This document shows, in pieces, positions 25,386 through 34,189 of a stretch of DNA of 64,000 nt (position 1 is its first letter; every line of letters starts with the position of its first letter). The notes under the pieces were generated by a model that saw nothing but the letters and a program-made list of their open reading frames with translations, ran no database searches and had not been told where the DNA came from. The stretch comes from Caballeronia sp. SEWSISQ10-4 2 (GTDB taxonomy: Bacteria; Pseudomonadota; Gammaproteobacteria; Burkholderiales; Burkholderiaceae), in NCBI RefSeq assembly GCF_030464885.1, contig NZ_JALPRJ010000045.1, positions 1 through 64,000 on the forward strand, in the 5' to 3' direction. The position numbers were made by a program, and so were the translations under genes.

Positions 25386-25768
25386 CCGGTCGTCGCGGGC
25401 ACCCTCGCAACGGCAACATGACCAAACCGGCGGCAACCGGCATGTGGAGACAGCAAGACGGCTTGAGTGCGCTGCAAACCAACTGCAGTCGCGTCTCGCG
25501 CTGCTTCATCGTGCCCGCTTGATCAACGGGCCCGTGTCTCCATCCATGAGTACTTTTCTTCGGTTATGACGTCGCTCGCATACGCTTCACCAATGGCTGA
25601 AGCAAGATCTGCAAGGTGTTATCAACCATACGGCGGCCGTGGATCGCGGGCCTCAGTCCGTTCGACTGCAGGTTGCCAGCGATTCCTGCCTCCAACGCCT
25701 GTGCACGACACTCCGTTCGACGAGCACTGCGTTCTCACGTCGACAGCCCGCCCAATGCCAAGACCTGT
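25386..25768. other. Intergenic region between TPP enzyme and chemoreceptor
   Basis: This 383-bp stretch lies between two minus-strand genes. Short frames on both strands have no ribosome site or recognisable product. I see no repeat or convincing terminator. It presumably holds the promoter of the TPP-enzyme gene. Confidence 0.4.
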
Positions 25769-27514
25769 TCAGAATGTCTGCCACTCCGACGCGTCACTGG
25801 CGCTGGTTGCGACCACCGTGCTCGTGCCAGCGACAAGGGCCGGAGTCTTCCCGGGTTCTGTCAACATCGCAGGCGAAGACGCGTGAAATTTCGGCGCCGT
25901 CCGGTGTGGTTCTTTCCGGGGCGTATTCGCTCGTGGCACAGATACTCGCTTGTCGTGGACCTTGAAAAAGGCTACCGTTTCACGCAGGCTTTGGGCCTGC
26001 TGGGCCATCGACTGGGCCGCTGCCGATGCTTCTTCCACCAGCGCGGCATTTTGCTGGGTTACCTGGTCCATCTGGTTGACCGCCCGGTTCACCTGCTCGA
26101 TTCCGCCGCTCTGCTCTACCGACGCCGACGAGATTTCGCCCACGATGTCGGTCACACGTTTCACCGACCCGACTATCTCCTTGATCGCACCGCCAGCCTG
26201 CTCGACAAGAGTCGAGCCCGCTTCCACGCGGTTGACCGAGACGGCGATCAATTCCTTGATTTCCTTTGCGGCGGTGGCACTGCGCTGCGCGAGCGTGCGC
26301 ACTTCACCGGCCACGACGGCAAATCCACGTCCCTGTTCGCCAGCACGAGCCGCCTCGACCGCCGCGTTGAGGGCGAGGATGTTGGTCTGGAAAGCAATGC
26401 CCTCGATCACGCCGATGATCTCGGACATTTTGGTCGAACTTGCAAAAATCTCGTGCATCGTCTCAACCACCTGCCCGACGATTTCGCCACCTCGCTGCGC
26501 AACGCCTGAGGCCGTGCCGGCCAGTGTGGCTGCCTGCTTCGAATTGTCGGCGTTGTGACGGACCGCGGCGGTCAGTTGTTCCATGCTCGAGGCAGTTTGC
26601 TCCAGCGACGCCGCCTGCTCCTCTGTACGGCTCGACAGGTCCAGATTATCTTGCGCGATCTGCGCACTCGTAGTCGCCACACTTTCGGCGTTCTCGCGTA
26701 CATCCGAGACGACCCGCAACAGCGCATCGCGCATTGCCTTCAGCGATGCCATCAGGCTGCTCGTGTCGCCGGGCCGGAGGTCGATGCTTACGCTGAGGTC
26801 GCCGGCTGCCACGCTTCTCGCCAAGTCGGCCGCTGTCGCAGGCTCTGTTCCAAGCTGCCGTGTCAGACTACGCGTCAAGTAAACGCCGAGCCCCACACCA
26901 ACCAACACAGACAGGACCACCAGAACAAGCATCAGATCGCGGCTCGTGTCGTATACCTTCTCATTAGCCTCGGCCGAGTTTTGTGCGTCACCCTGTTTCA
27001 GAGCAACCAGGGCGCTCATCACGACCAGGGTCTTGAAACCCTTGTGGTGATATTCGTTCAACAGGTAATTAGTCAGGCTGTCTCGATCCTTCAGGTCAGC
27101 CGCGTCAATCCTGCCTTTCATTTCAGTGAAGGCCTGCGTGTAATCCTGCCAGCTCTGATCGAGATCGGAAAAGGTAGCCTTCCCTTTCTCGGTGTAGACG
27201 AGGGGTTCCGCTTGATTGAGGCGTTCGCGCGCCGAGGCGATGGCTTTTCCAGCTGCGTCCAGCGATGCGGTCCGCTGCTCGGCCGTGGTGGCCAGGATGG
27301 CGTTGCGCAGGTACGTACCCGTCCTCAGCACATCGGCGTTCGCCTGCTGGATCAGGTTAAGCCCCACAAGGTCCAGCCGATAAGCCGTGTCCGCATTTGC
27401 ATTGATCTGCGCCATGTTGCTCAGGCCGATCCCGCTAACGATTGCGCTGATGACCGATATCATGATGAAGGCACTGATTAGTTTGGTGCCGAGTTTCATA
27501 TTGCCGAAATTCAT
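25769..27514 (-). CDS. Methyl-accepting chemotaxis protein (Tar/Tsr type)
   Basis: A 581-residue chemoreceptor. TM1 lies at about residues 10-30, followed by a four-helix-bundle (4HB_MCP) ligand domain of about 160 residues, then TM2 (LMLVLVVLSVLVGVGLGVYL), a HAMP domain, and a long signalling coiled coil. The hairpin tip reads AFQTNILALNAAVEAARAGEQGRGFAVVAGEVR. The protein ends in EWQTF, matching the xWxxF pentapeptide that tethers CheR and CheB, so it is probably an adaptation-competent receptor. ATG 27514 or 27499 are both possible; neither has a clear Shine-Dalgarno. No che genes are close, so it is an orphan receptor of unknown ligand. Confidence 0.93.
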   Translation of the reverse strand: MNFGNMKLGTKLISAFIMISVISAIVSGIGLSNMAQINANADTAYRLDLVGLNLIQQANADVLRTGTYLRNAILATTAEQRTASLDAAGKAIASARERLNQAEPLVYTEKGKATFSDLDQSWQDYTQAFTEMKGRIDAADLKDRDSLTNYLLNEYHHKGFKTLVVMSALVALKQGDAQNSAEANEKVYDTSRDLMLVLVVLSVLVGVGLGVYLTRSLTRQLGTEPATAADLARSVAAGDLSVSIDLRPGDTSSLMASLKAMRDALLRVVSDVRENAESVATTSAQIAQDNLDLSSRTEEQAASLEQTASSMEQLTAAVRHNADNSKQAATLAGTASGVAQRGGEIVGQVVETMHEIFASSTKMSEIIGVIEGIAFQTNILALNAAVEAARAGEQGRGFAVVAGEVRTLAQRSATAAKEIKELIAVSVNRVEAGSTLVEQAGGAIKEIVGSVKRVTDIVGEISSASVEQSGGIEQVNRAVNQMDQVTQQNAALVEEASAAAQSMAQQAQSLRETVAFFKVHDKRVSVPRANTPRKEPHRTAPKFHASSPAMLTEPGKTPALVAGTSTVVATSASDASEWQTF

Positions 27515-27623
27515 AGTTCGCCGTGTCAAGGTGAAAGAACCGGAACAGATTGACAACGCTGGCCACAATGTACTTTCACGTAACCTATGTCTTGGCTGGG
27601 GCTAGCCGCGATAGGAGCGTGAA

Positions 27624-27761
27624 ATGACTGCTGAAACTTCCAGGATGAGCTGGGTAGCCCCCTTTAGCTTCATGGGAATGCACGGCGAATCTCCTTGCAT
27701 TTCACATCTGGCCGCGGATCCCAACCGGACCAGCAGGAAAGGCGGTAAGGACCTCATGTAG
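27624..27761 (+). CDS. Possible 45-residue leader peptide or small protein
   Basis: AGGAGCG lies 6 nt before an ATG opening a 45-codon frame that ends in TAG, in the 507-bp gap between the chemoreceptor and ahpC. The peptide has two Cys/His-containing stretches but no recognisable family. The good ribosome site is the only argument for it; it may be chance. Confidence 0.22.
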   Translation: MTAETSRMSWVAPFSFMGMHGESPCISHLAADPNRTSRKGGKDLM

Positions 27762-27771
27762 TGGTTAACGA

Positions 27772-27820
27772 CAGTAAGATCGAAATCTTCATACTAAATA
27801 ATTCTTACATTATCTTACTG
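27772..27820. promoter_or_regulatory. Inverted repeat in the AT-rich ahpC upstream region
   Basis: CAGTAAGAT (27772-27780) and ATCTTACTG (27812-27820) form a perfect 9-bp inverted repeat with 31 AT-rich bases between. It lies about 200 bp before ahpC. OxyR control would be expected for ahpC, but the four ATAG/CTAT tetrads are not recognisable here, so the binding factor is open. Confidence 0.35.
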
Positions 27821-28021
27821 ATGCGCGAACCCTGATCTGGGCGGTCTCGGCACTGGCAGCGAGCGGCAGGTAGCGATAAAATGCGGCCGCGTTAACCCTG
27901 ATAGCCGTTCCACATCGCCCCCATTAAATCATTCGATTTTCCCTCTTGGGCGTCCCCCCGCATACTTCGTTCACTTCCTTAACCGCTTCAACACTTCAAC
28001 ACTTCAACCAAGGACATAGCA

Positions 28022-28585
28022 ATGCCGATCATCAACAGCCAGGTCAAACCGTTCAAAGCCAACGCTTACCACAACGGCGACTTCATCACCGTGACCGACG
28101 AAAGCCTGAAGGGCAAGTGGTCCGTCCTGGTGTTCTACCCGGCTGACTTCACGTTTGTTTGCCCGACGGAACTCGGCGATCTGGCCGACCGTTACGCAGA
28201 ATTCAAGAAGCTGGGCGTGGAAATCTATGGTGTGTCGACCGACACCCACTTCACGCACAAGGCATGGCACGACACGTCGGAAACGATCGCCAAGATCCAA
28301 TATCCGATGATCGCCGATCCGACGCTGGTCATCTCGCGCAACTTCGACGTGTTGATCGAAGAAGAAGGCCTGGCGCTGCGTGGCACGTTCGTGATCAACC
28401 CGGAAGGCGAGATCAAGCTGTGCGAAATCCACGACAACGGCATCGGCCGTGATGCAGGCGAACTGCTGCGCAAGGTGCAGGCAGCGCAATACATCGCCGC
28501 TCATCCGGGTGAAGTGTGCCCCGCCAAGTGGACGCCAGGCGCTGAAACGCTGACTCCGTCGCTCGACCTCATCGGCAAGATCTAA
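28022..28585 (+). CDS. ahpC: Alkyl hydroperoxide reductase, peroxiredoxin subunit
   Basis: A 187-residue typical 2-Cys peroxiredoxin that reduces hydrogen peroxide and organic peroxides. The peroxidatic Cys47 lies in DFTFVCPTEL and the resolving Cys166 in GEVCPAKW. The length equals the enterobacterial AhpC. It is reduced by AhpF, encoded 115 bp downstream on the same strand. Abundant high-expression codons fit a major cytosolic antioxidant. The upstream 500 bp contain an AT-rich promoter region. Confidence 0.98.
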   Translation: MPIINSQVKPFKANAYHNGDFITVTDESLKGKWSVLVFYPADFTFVCPTELGDLADRYAEFKKLGVEIYGVSTDTHFTHKAWHDTSETIAKIQYPMIADPTLVISRNFDVLIEEEGLALRGTFVINPEGEIKLCEIHDNGIGRDAGELLRKVQAAQYIAAHPGEVCPAKWTPGAETLTPSLDLIGKI

Positions 28586-28597
28586 GCTTTAAATCCT

Positions 28598-28639
28598 CGT
28601 TGTAAGAGCGTTGTAAGTCCGGGCCGCTCGCGGTCCGGA
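28598..28639 (+). promoter_or_regulatory. Hairpin and direct repeat between ahpC and ahpF
   Basis: A 9-bp direct repeat (CGTTGTAAG at 28598 and 28609, period 11) is followed by a GC-rich hairpin (28618-28639; 9 closed pairs including one G-U, 4-nt loop). There is no T-run, so it is not a full terminator. It may stabilise the ahpC mRNA 3' end or attenuate read-through into ahpF. Confidence 0.4.
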
Positions 28640-28700
28640 TGACGCTCGCCTCGCATTCGTCGCCTTGATAAAAACCCTCGTCACACGGACTCGAATCGCC

Positions 28701-30296
28701 ATGCTGGAAGCCAACCTCAAGACTCAGTTGAAAGCGTATCTGGAAAAAGTCAGCCGGCCGATCGAGATCGTCGCTTCACTCGACAACTCGCCGAAATCGG
28801 TTGAGTTGCAAGGCCTGCTGCATGAAATCGCTACGTTGTCGGACCGCATTGCGGTGATCGAAAAACGCGACGATTCGGAGCGCAAGCCCTCGTTTTCCAT
28901 CGGCGAACCGGGCAAGCCCACGGGCATCCGTTTCGCGGGCATTCCGATGGGCCATGAATTCACGTCGCTGGTGCTGGCGCTGCTCCAGACCGGCGGTCAT
29001 CCGGTCAAACTCGACGACGCCGTGATCGAACAGATCCGCGCACTCGACGGCGACTATCAGTTTGAAACATATATCTCGCTGTCATGCCAGAACTGCCCGG
29101 AAGTCGTGCAGGCGCTGAACGTGATGGCGCTCATCAACCCGCGTATCCGCCAAGTCACCATCGACGGCGCGTTGTTCCAGGACGAAGTCGAGCAGCGCCA
29201 GATCATGGCCGTGCCGACCGTCTATATGAACGGCGAAGTCTTCGGTCAAGGCCGCACCGGTGTGAAGGAAATCCTCGCTAAGCTCGATAGCGGCGCTGGC
29301 GCTCGCGCGGCGAAGGAACTGGAAAAGAAAGGCGTGTTCGATGTGCTGATCGTCGGCGGCGGACCTGCCGGCGCGGCTGCGGCGATCTACTCGGCGCGCA
29401 AGGGCATCTCGACTGGCGTGGCGGCTGAACGCTTCGGCGGACAAGTGCTGGATACGCTCTCTATCGAAAACTTTGTCTCCGTGAAAGAGACCGAAGGACC
29501 GCAATTCGCCGCGGCGCTCGAGCAGCACGTGAAGAGCTATGACGTCGACATCATGGACGTGCAGCGTGCCGAAGCGCTTGTACCGGGCAAGATTCACGAG
29601 GTGCGCCTCGCCAACGGCGCGGTGCTGAAAGCGAAGACGATCGTGCTTGCCACGGGTGCGCGCTGGCGCGAAATCAACGTGCCGGGCGAGAAGGAATATC
29701 GCAATCACGGCGTGGCGTATTGCCCGCATTGCGACGGCCCGCTGTTCAAGGGCAAGCGCGTTGCGGTGATCGGCGGCGGCAATTCCGGCGTTGAAGCAGC
29801 GATCGATCTGGCTGGATTGGTCAGCGCTGTGACCTTGCTCGAATTCGGCACGGAACTGCGCGCCGACGCCGTGCTGCAACGCAAGCTGCGCAGCCTCAAG
29901 AACGTGACCATCATCACGCAGGCGCAAACCACCGAAGTCACCGGCGACGGCAAGAAGGTCAATGGTCTCTCGTACAAGGACCTGCGTTCGGGCGAAACAA
30001 CGCACGTTGAACTGGAAGGCGTATTCGTGCAGATCGGGCTGGTGCCGAATACGGAATGGCTCAAGGGCACGGTCGAATTGTCGCGTCATGGCGAGATTGT
30101 TGTGGATGCGCGGGGCGCGACCTCAGTGCCGGGCGTATTCGCCGCCGGCGATGTCACCACCGTCCCGTTCAAGCAGATCGTGATCGCGGTCGGCGAAGGG
30201 GCCAAGGCTTCGCTTAGCGCCTTCGATTACCTAATCCGCAATTCGGAGACGGAAACGGAAACGGCAGAAGTCGCGGCCGAGGAAGTGGTCGCCTGA
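28701..30296 (+). CDS. ahpF: Alkyl hydroperoxide reductase, flavoprotein subunit
   Basis: The 531-residue FAD-dependent disulfide reductase passes electrons from NADH to AhpC. The N-terminal double-thioredoxin-like domain carries SCQNCPEV. The FAD motif GGGPAGAAAA comes next, then the redox centre YCPHCDGP, an NADH motif VIGGGNSGVEAA, and a C-terminal FAD contact FAAGDVTTVPFKQI. The ATG at 28701 gives the usual AhpF start (MLEANLKTQLKAYLE); a longer frame from 28665 is unlikely. It forms an operon with ahpC and ends at two hairpins. Confidence 0.97.
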   Translation: MLEANLKTQLKAYLEKVSRPIEIVASLDNSPKSVELQGLLHEIATLSDRIAVIEKRDDSERKPSFSIGEPGKPTGIRFAGIPMGHEFTSLVLALLQTGGHPVKLDDAVIEQIRALDGDYQFETYISLSCQNCPEVVQALNVMALINPRIRQVTIDGALFQDEVEQRQIMAVPTVYMNGEVFGQGRTGVKEILAKLDSGAGARAAKELEKKGVFDVLIVGGGPAGAAAAIYSARKGISTGVAAERFGGQVLDTLSIENFVSVKETEGPQFAAALEQHVKSYDVDIMDVQRAEALVPGKIHEVRLANGAVLKAKTIVLATGARWREINVPGEKEYRNHGVAYCPHCDGPLFKGKRVAVIGGGNSGVEAAIDLAGLVSAVTLLEFGTELRADAVLQRKLRSLKNVTIITQAQTTEVTGDGKKVNGLSYKDLRSGETTHVELEGVFVQIGLVPNTEWLKGTVELSRHGEIVVDARGATSVPGVFAAGDVTTVPFKQIVIAVGEGAKASLSAFDYLIRNSETETETAEVAAEEVVA

Positions 30297-30310
30297 AGCG
30301 AGTCGACCGC

Positions 30311-30344
30311 CCGGATCGCTGCTAAAACAGCGATCCGGTTCCTG
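30311..30344 (+). terminator. Hairpin after ahpF (first of two)
   Basis: A perfect 11-bp stem (30311-30321 with 30328-30338) with a 6-nt CTAAAA loop lies 14 bp after the ahpF stop. It is followed by TTCCTGT, a weak tail. Confidence 0.55.
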
Positions 30345-30350
30345 TAATAG

Positions 30351-30394
30351 AACGCCCGATAATCTCTATCACGTTGATTATCGGGCGTTTTTTC
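30351..30394 (+). terminator. Strong intrinsic terminator after ahpF
   Basis: A perfect 14-bp stem (30351-30364 with 30376-30389) with an 11-nt loop runs into a T-tract. It is the second hairpin after ahpF, and the pair should efficiently end the operon. Confidence 0.9.
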
Positions 30395-30578
30395 GTCTTC
30401 CTGTGCTGCTGTTAGTGTGTAAAAAATACCGTTAATTATGCGATTCCTAAAAAGCCTAAAGATTCGTCTGAAGATGCCGTAGATACCAAAAGTGAGACCC
30501 GGTTCTCACGTCGAGTGCCCCTCCCGCGGACGTCAGGACGCACTCGCTGATGAACAATCACCTCGAGGTCATAACGTC

Positions 30579-31043
30579 ATGGGAATTCTCGGAAACACCT
30601 TCAGCACGCTCTTTCGCGGCAATGGGCGATCGGCCCCCGGCATGGCGCAAAAGCTTGAACGCGCACTTCGCCGTGAGGGCGATTTGAAACGCGAACTGAC
30701 GCAATTGCAGGCCAGGGTATCGGCGATGCCGCCGGACATCGAGGTCAAGATGGACCTGATGAAATTCGATGTCGCGCAGGAGAAGGCATCGGTTGCGAGT
30801 TTGACGACGGCGCTGCTTGAGGCTCAGGAAAACCTGGAGCTCGAGAAGGCAAACCGGTCGGCCGCGATCCATCTTTTGAAAAAACACGGCGTGGTGGATG
30901 GCGTTGCTTACGCGAGCTTTACTCGCGAGCAACGCGTCGAGCTGATTGCCGTGGCGATGGATGAGGTCGCCGGCAAGGAGACGACGAGCCGGTGGAGAGC
31001 GCGGTCGCCGGCTGCGAAATCGTCTTCAAGTAAAGGCGCGTAA
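30579..31043 (+). CDS. Coiled-coil protein of unknown function
   Basis: The product has 154 residues, with no signal or membrane segment. A short N-terminal stretch precedes a long charged helix (about 25-110) with heptad-like Leu spacing and Glu/Lys/Arg richness, probably a coiled coil. A small folded part (KKHGVVDGVAYASFTREQRVELIA) and a basic Ser/Lys tail follow. I do not recognise the family. GAGG lies 10 nt before the ATG at 30579; a longer frame from 30492 is not supported. A small GTGAGA/TCTCAC hairpin lies about 70 bp upstream. Confidence 0.55.
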   Translation: MGILGNTFSTLFRGNGRSAPGMAQKLERALRREGDLKRELTQLQARVSAMPPDIEVKMDLMKFDVAQEKASVASLTTALLEAQENLELEKANRSAAIHLLKKHGVVDGVAYASFTREQRVELIAVAMDEVAGKETTSRWRARSPAAKSSSSKGA

Positions 31044-31251
31044 AAGCGGCGAGGTGCGGGCTGAGGACGCCGCCTTTCATTCAGCTTTTCCCCAAACACC
31101 GCCCGCCCCAATCACGCTCGCCCATATCTTTAGCTCGTTTTGATATTTAAGATTTGCATAAGCCGATGTTAGCCTTTGAAGCAATCGGCAGGCGTCACGA
31201 AGCGTTCTTCACGCACTGCCTCACAGCGTGATTCAACGAGGAGTGTCTTTC

Positions 31252-32328
31252 GTGAGCGTCGAATTCATCGGCATGATCCAGCAGCAAAAAGTGTCGGAGA
31301 CGCATCTGGCGCGCGGTCCGGCTATCGACATCGACTACACGCGCAACTTCGCTCAGGCCCACGAAAAAGCCGGCTTCGACCGCATTCTGGTGCCCTATCA
31401 GTCGACCAGCCCCGACGCCATGCTGACAGTCGCCTACGCAGCCGGCGTCACGCAACGCGTGCACTTCATGCTCGCGCACCGGCCCGGTTTTGTCGCGCCT
31501 ACACTAGCCGCACGTCAGCTCGCCACGCTCGATCAGCTAAGCGGCGGGCGCCTTGCGGTTCACTTCATCTCGGGCGGCAGCGACGTCGAGCAACGCCGCG
31601 ACGGCGACTATCTTTCGCACGATGAACGCTATGCCCGCACCGACGAATATCTGCAGATCCTGCGACGCGTGTGGACCGAGTCCGAACCCTTCGATCACGA
31701 AGGCCGCTATTACCGCTTCGAACAGGCTTTCTCCGAAGTAAAGCCCAAGCAGGCACCGTACATACCGATCTATTTCGGCGGTGCGTCGGCGCCGGCTATC
31801 GAAGTAGCGGGCAAACATGCGGACGTCTACGCGCTGTGGGGTGAATCGAAGGAACAGGTGCGCGAACAGGTCACCCGCGTTCGCGCCGAAGCAGCAAAAC
31901 ACGGGCGCAACGTGCGCTTCTCGGTATCGTTCCGGCCGATTCTCGCGGCGACCGAAAAGGCCGCGTGGGAACGCGCCGAACACATCCTTGCTGAAACGCG
32001 GCGGCTGCGCGCGGAGCAAGGTCTCAGTGAAGCGACGCCGCAGCAAAGCGAAGGCGCCCGTCGCCTGCTCGCTGCAGCAGGCGACGGCGTGCGCGCCGAC
32101 GATCGCCTGTGGACCGGCGTGGCCAAGGAGATAGGCGGCCGTTCGAATTCGACGGCGCTCGTCGGGACGCCAGCACAAGTGGCCGAGACGCTGGCCGAAT
32201 ATCACGCGCTCGGCGTAACCACGTTCCTGATTCGCGGCTTCGATCCACTGGAAGATGCGCTCGATTATGGCCGTGAGTTGATTCCGGCCACGCGTGAACT
32301 GACCTCACATGTAGCGCACGCGGCTTGA
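31252..32328 (+). CDS. LLM-class flavin monooxygenase, SsuD-like (first paralogue)
   Basis: A 358-residue bacterial-luciferase-like (TIM barrel) FMNH2-dependent monooxygenase related to alkanesulfonate monooxygenase SsuD. It would release sulfite from alkanesulfonates or act on related thio-compounds. Family stretches include HFMLAHRPGFVAPTLAARQLATLDQLSGGRLAVHFISGG, RYARTDEYLQILRRVW, and FLIRGFDPLEDALDYGREL at the C-terminus. The start is GTG 31252, with GAGGAG 8 nt upstream. It aligns with the start of the second paralogue at 36388 (both SVEFIG). It is the first gene of the sulfur operon extending to 37506. An FMN reductase (SsuE) is not in the window. Confidence 0.88.
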   Translation: MSVEFIGMIQQQKVSETHLARGPAIDIDYTRNFAQAHEKAGFDRILVPYQSTSPDAMLTVAYAAGVTQRVHFMLAHRPGFVAPTLAARQLATLDQLSGGRLAVHFISGGSDVEQRRDGDYLSHDERYARTDEYLQILRRVWTESEPFDHEGRYYRFEQAFSEVKPKQAPYIPIYFGGASAPAIEVAGKHADVYALWGESKEQVREQVTRVRAEAAKHGRNVRFSVSFRPILAATEKAAWERAEHILAETRRLRAEQGLSEATPQQSEGARRLLAAAGDGVRADDRLWTGVAKEIGGRSNSTALVGTPAQVAETLAEYHALGVTTFLIRGFDPLEDALDYGRELIPATRELTSHVAHAA

Positions 32329-32341
32329 ATCTTCACCCACG

Positions 32342-32477
32342 ATGAGTCATGAAAAATTGCACGGGTTTATCGGCGAGATTGCGCAACTCGTCGATGACCA
32401 TTTGCCCGAATCGCAACTACTCGAACGACACGCTTCCCACCCTCTGGAACCTCTCGAAGGAACGACTCGACTCATGA
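32342..32477 (+). pseudogene. Internally deleted cysteine dioxygenase remnant
   Basis: An ATG 13 nt after the first monooxygenase opens with about 29 codons (KLHGFIGEIAQLVDDHLPES) resembling the N-terminus of bacterial cysteine dioxygenases. The second frame from 32418 reads YSNDTLPTLWNLSKE and ends at TGA 32475-32477. This resembles the C-terminal YSN..LPxLW tail I recall for that family. The two ends are joined out of frame near 32415-32425, within CTACTCGAACG, so the cupin core (roughly 500 bp) is missing. The surviving stop overlaps the rhodanese ATG (ATGA). Frames and junction are seen directly; family identity is from memory. Confidence 0.65.
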
Positions 32478-34063
32478 GCGCCATCCCGCAGCGCAGCTTC
32501 AACGACGTGCGCGACGCCCTGCTTTCAAAGCGCGAAATTGCATTCCTCGATGTCCGCGAAGAAGATCCGCACGCGCAACGTCATCCCTTGTTTGCAGCGA
32601 ACCTGCCGTTATCGAAGATTGAACTCGACGCCTTTACGAAGCTCCCGCGCAAGAGTGTGCCGATCGTCTTGCTTGATGACGGCGAAGGACTGGCAGAACG
32701 TGCGGCGCGACGTTTTGAAGCGCTCGGCTACACCGATGTCACGTTGCTCGAAGGCGGTCTGAAAGGCTGGGAACGCGCAGGCGGTGAAGTGTTCCGCGAC
32801 GTCAACGTACCAAGCAAGGCGTTCGGCGAGTTCGTGGAAGCGAAACAGCACACGCCGGCGTTATCGGCTGAGGCAGTCGACGCGCTGCTGAAAAGCGGCG
32901 AGGACGTGGTCGTGCTGGACGCGCGCCGCTACGACGAATATCAGACGATGAATATCCCCGGCAGCATCAGCGTACCGGGTGCTGAACTCGTGTTGCGCGC
33001 CCGGGCGCTCGCACCCGACCCCAAGACACGCGTGATCGTGAATTGCGCGGGACGTACGCGCAGCATCATCGGCACGCAGTCGCTGGTGAATGCGGGAATT
33101 CCGAACCCGGTGGCGGCGTTGCGCAACGGCACGATCGGCTGGCTGCTTGCGGGTCAATCGCTCGCGCATGGCAGCGCACGCCAGTTCGCGGCGGACGATG
33201 GCCTTGCCAATACCGAGTCGCGTCAATCTGCACGTGCAGTCGCAGATCGTGCGGGCGTAAAACGCACGACGTTCGCTGACGCGCAACACTGGGCCGAAGA
33301 CACGACACGCACGACCTATCGCTTCGATGTCCGCACGCCGGCCGAATACGAGCACGCGCACGCGGCGGGTTTTCAAGGCGCGCCGGGCGGCCAGCTCGTG
33401 CAGGAAACGGAGATGTTCGCGCCGGTTCGCGGTGCCCGCGTCGTCCTTTTCGACGACGACGGCGTGCGCGCCAACATGACGGCGTCATGGCTCGCGCAGA
33501 TGAATATCGACGTGTATGTGATCGATGACGCAACGAGCGTTGTGCTCACGGAACAAGGCCCGTGGCGCGGTGCAAAACCGCAACCTGCACCAACGCCTGC
33601 GATCACCGCAAAAGACCTCGCCACCCTGCTCGACGACCCAGCGAGCCAGACCATCGTGCTCGACTTCACGGCGAGCGCCAACCATGTGAAGGGACACATT
33701 CCCGGCGCTTGGTGGACCGTGCGCTCGCGGCTTGCGCTCGACCTGCCCGCGTTGCCGGACGCGAAGCAATACGTGGTCACGTGCGGATCGAGCGCACTTG
33801 CGGCGTTCGCCGGACCGGATGTGGCGGCGCTCACATCGAAGCCGGTCCTGTTGCTCGAAGGCGGTACCGCTGCGTGGGCCGCGGCAGGTTTACCGCTTGC
33901 CAAGGGCGAGACCCATCTGGCGTCGCCGCGTATCGACCGGTATCGGCGTCCGTATGAAGGCACCGACGCTCCGCACGAAGCAATGAACGCGTACCTTGAG
34001 TGGGAGTACGGGCTAGTCGCGCAACTCGAACGTGATGGCACGCACGGCTTCTTCGTGATCTGA
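32474..34063 (+). CDS. Four-domain rhodanese sulfurtransferase
   Basis: A 529-residue protein with four tandem rhodanese-like domains (about residues 8-110, 128-240, 265-360 and 380-480). The second has a catalytic Cys191 in VNCAGRTRS, and the fourth has Cys437 in VVTCGSSA. The first and third lack the cysteine (Asp at that position) and are probably structural. Such proteins move sulfane sulfur to acceptors such as cyanide or thiols. ATG 32474 is preferred because the 44 codons upstream in frame are the out-of-frame junction of a deleted cysteine dioxygenase gene. It lies inside the sulfur-scavenging operon. Confidence 0.88.
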   Translation: MSAIPQRSFNDVRDALLSKREIAFLDVREEDPHAQRHPLFAANLPLSKIELDAFTKLPRKSVPIVLLDDGEGLAERAARRFEALGYTDVTLLEGGLKGWERAGGEVFRDVNVPSKAFGEFVEAKQHTPALSAEAVDALLKSGEDVVVLDARRYDEYQTMNIPGSISVPGAELVLRARALAPDPKTRVIVNCAGRTRSIIGTQSLVNAGIPNPVAALRNGTIGWLLAGQSLAHGSARQFAADDGLANTESRQSARAVADRAGVKRTTFADAQHWAEDTTRTTYRFDVRTPAEYEHAHAAGFQGAPGGQLVQETEMFAPVRGARVVLFDDDGVRANMTASWLAQMNIDVYVIDDATSVVLTEQGPWRGAKPQPAPTPAITAKDLATLLDDPASQTIVLDFTASANHVKGHIPGAWWTVRSRLALDLPALPDAKQYVVTCGSSALAAFAGPDVAALTSKPVLLLEGGTAAWAAAGLPLAKGETHLASPRIDRYRRPYEGTDAPHEAMNAYLEWEYGLVAQLERDGTHGFFVI

Positions 34064-34189
34064 AGCAGCAGGTCTGACGCGGCCCGGTCCGCGTCATTCC
34101 AACTTCGGCGCTTAGCAAAGCAGAACTATGCGTTTGTCTAATGGCGCGGCGAATCGTATCGTGAATCCTTTCTCCTGCATGGACGATTC

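Noticed and set aside
27515..28021. OxyR binding site upstream of ahpC
   Set aside because: OxyR control is expected for the family, but I could not find the four spaced ATAG/CTAT tetrads. Only a 9-bp inverted repeat is clear.
29082..30089. A 335-codon minus-strand open frame
   Set aside because: Antisense shadow of ahpF, without recognisable domain or ribosome site.
34076..34095. GACGCGG/CCGCGTC hairpin as terminator of the rhodanese gene
   Set aside because: No T-run follows, and the downstream genes belong to the same apparent operon. At most it is an mRNA-stability or attenuation element.
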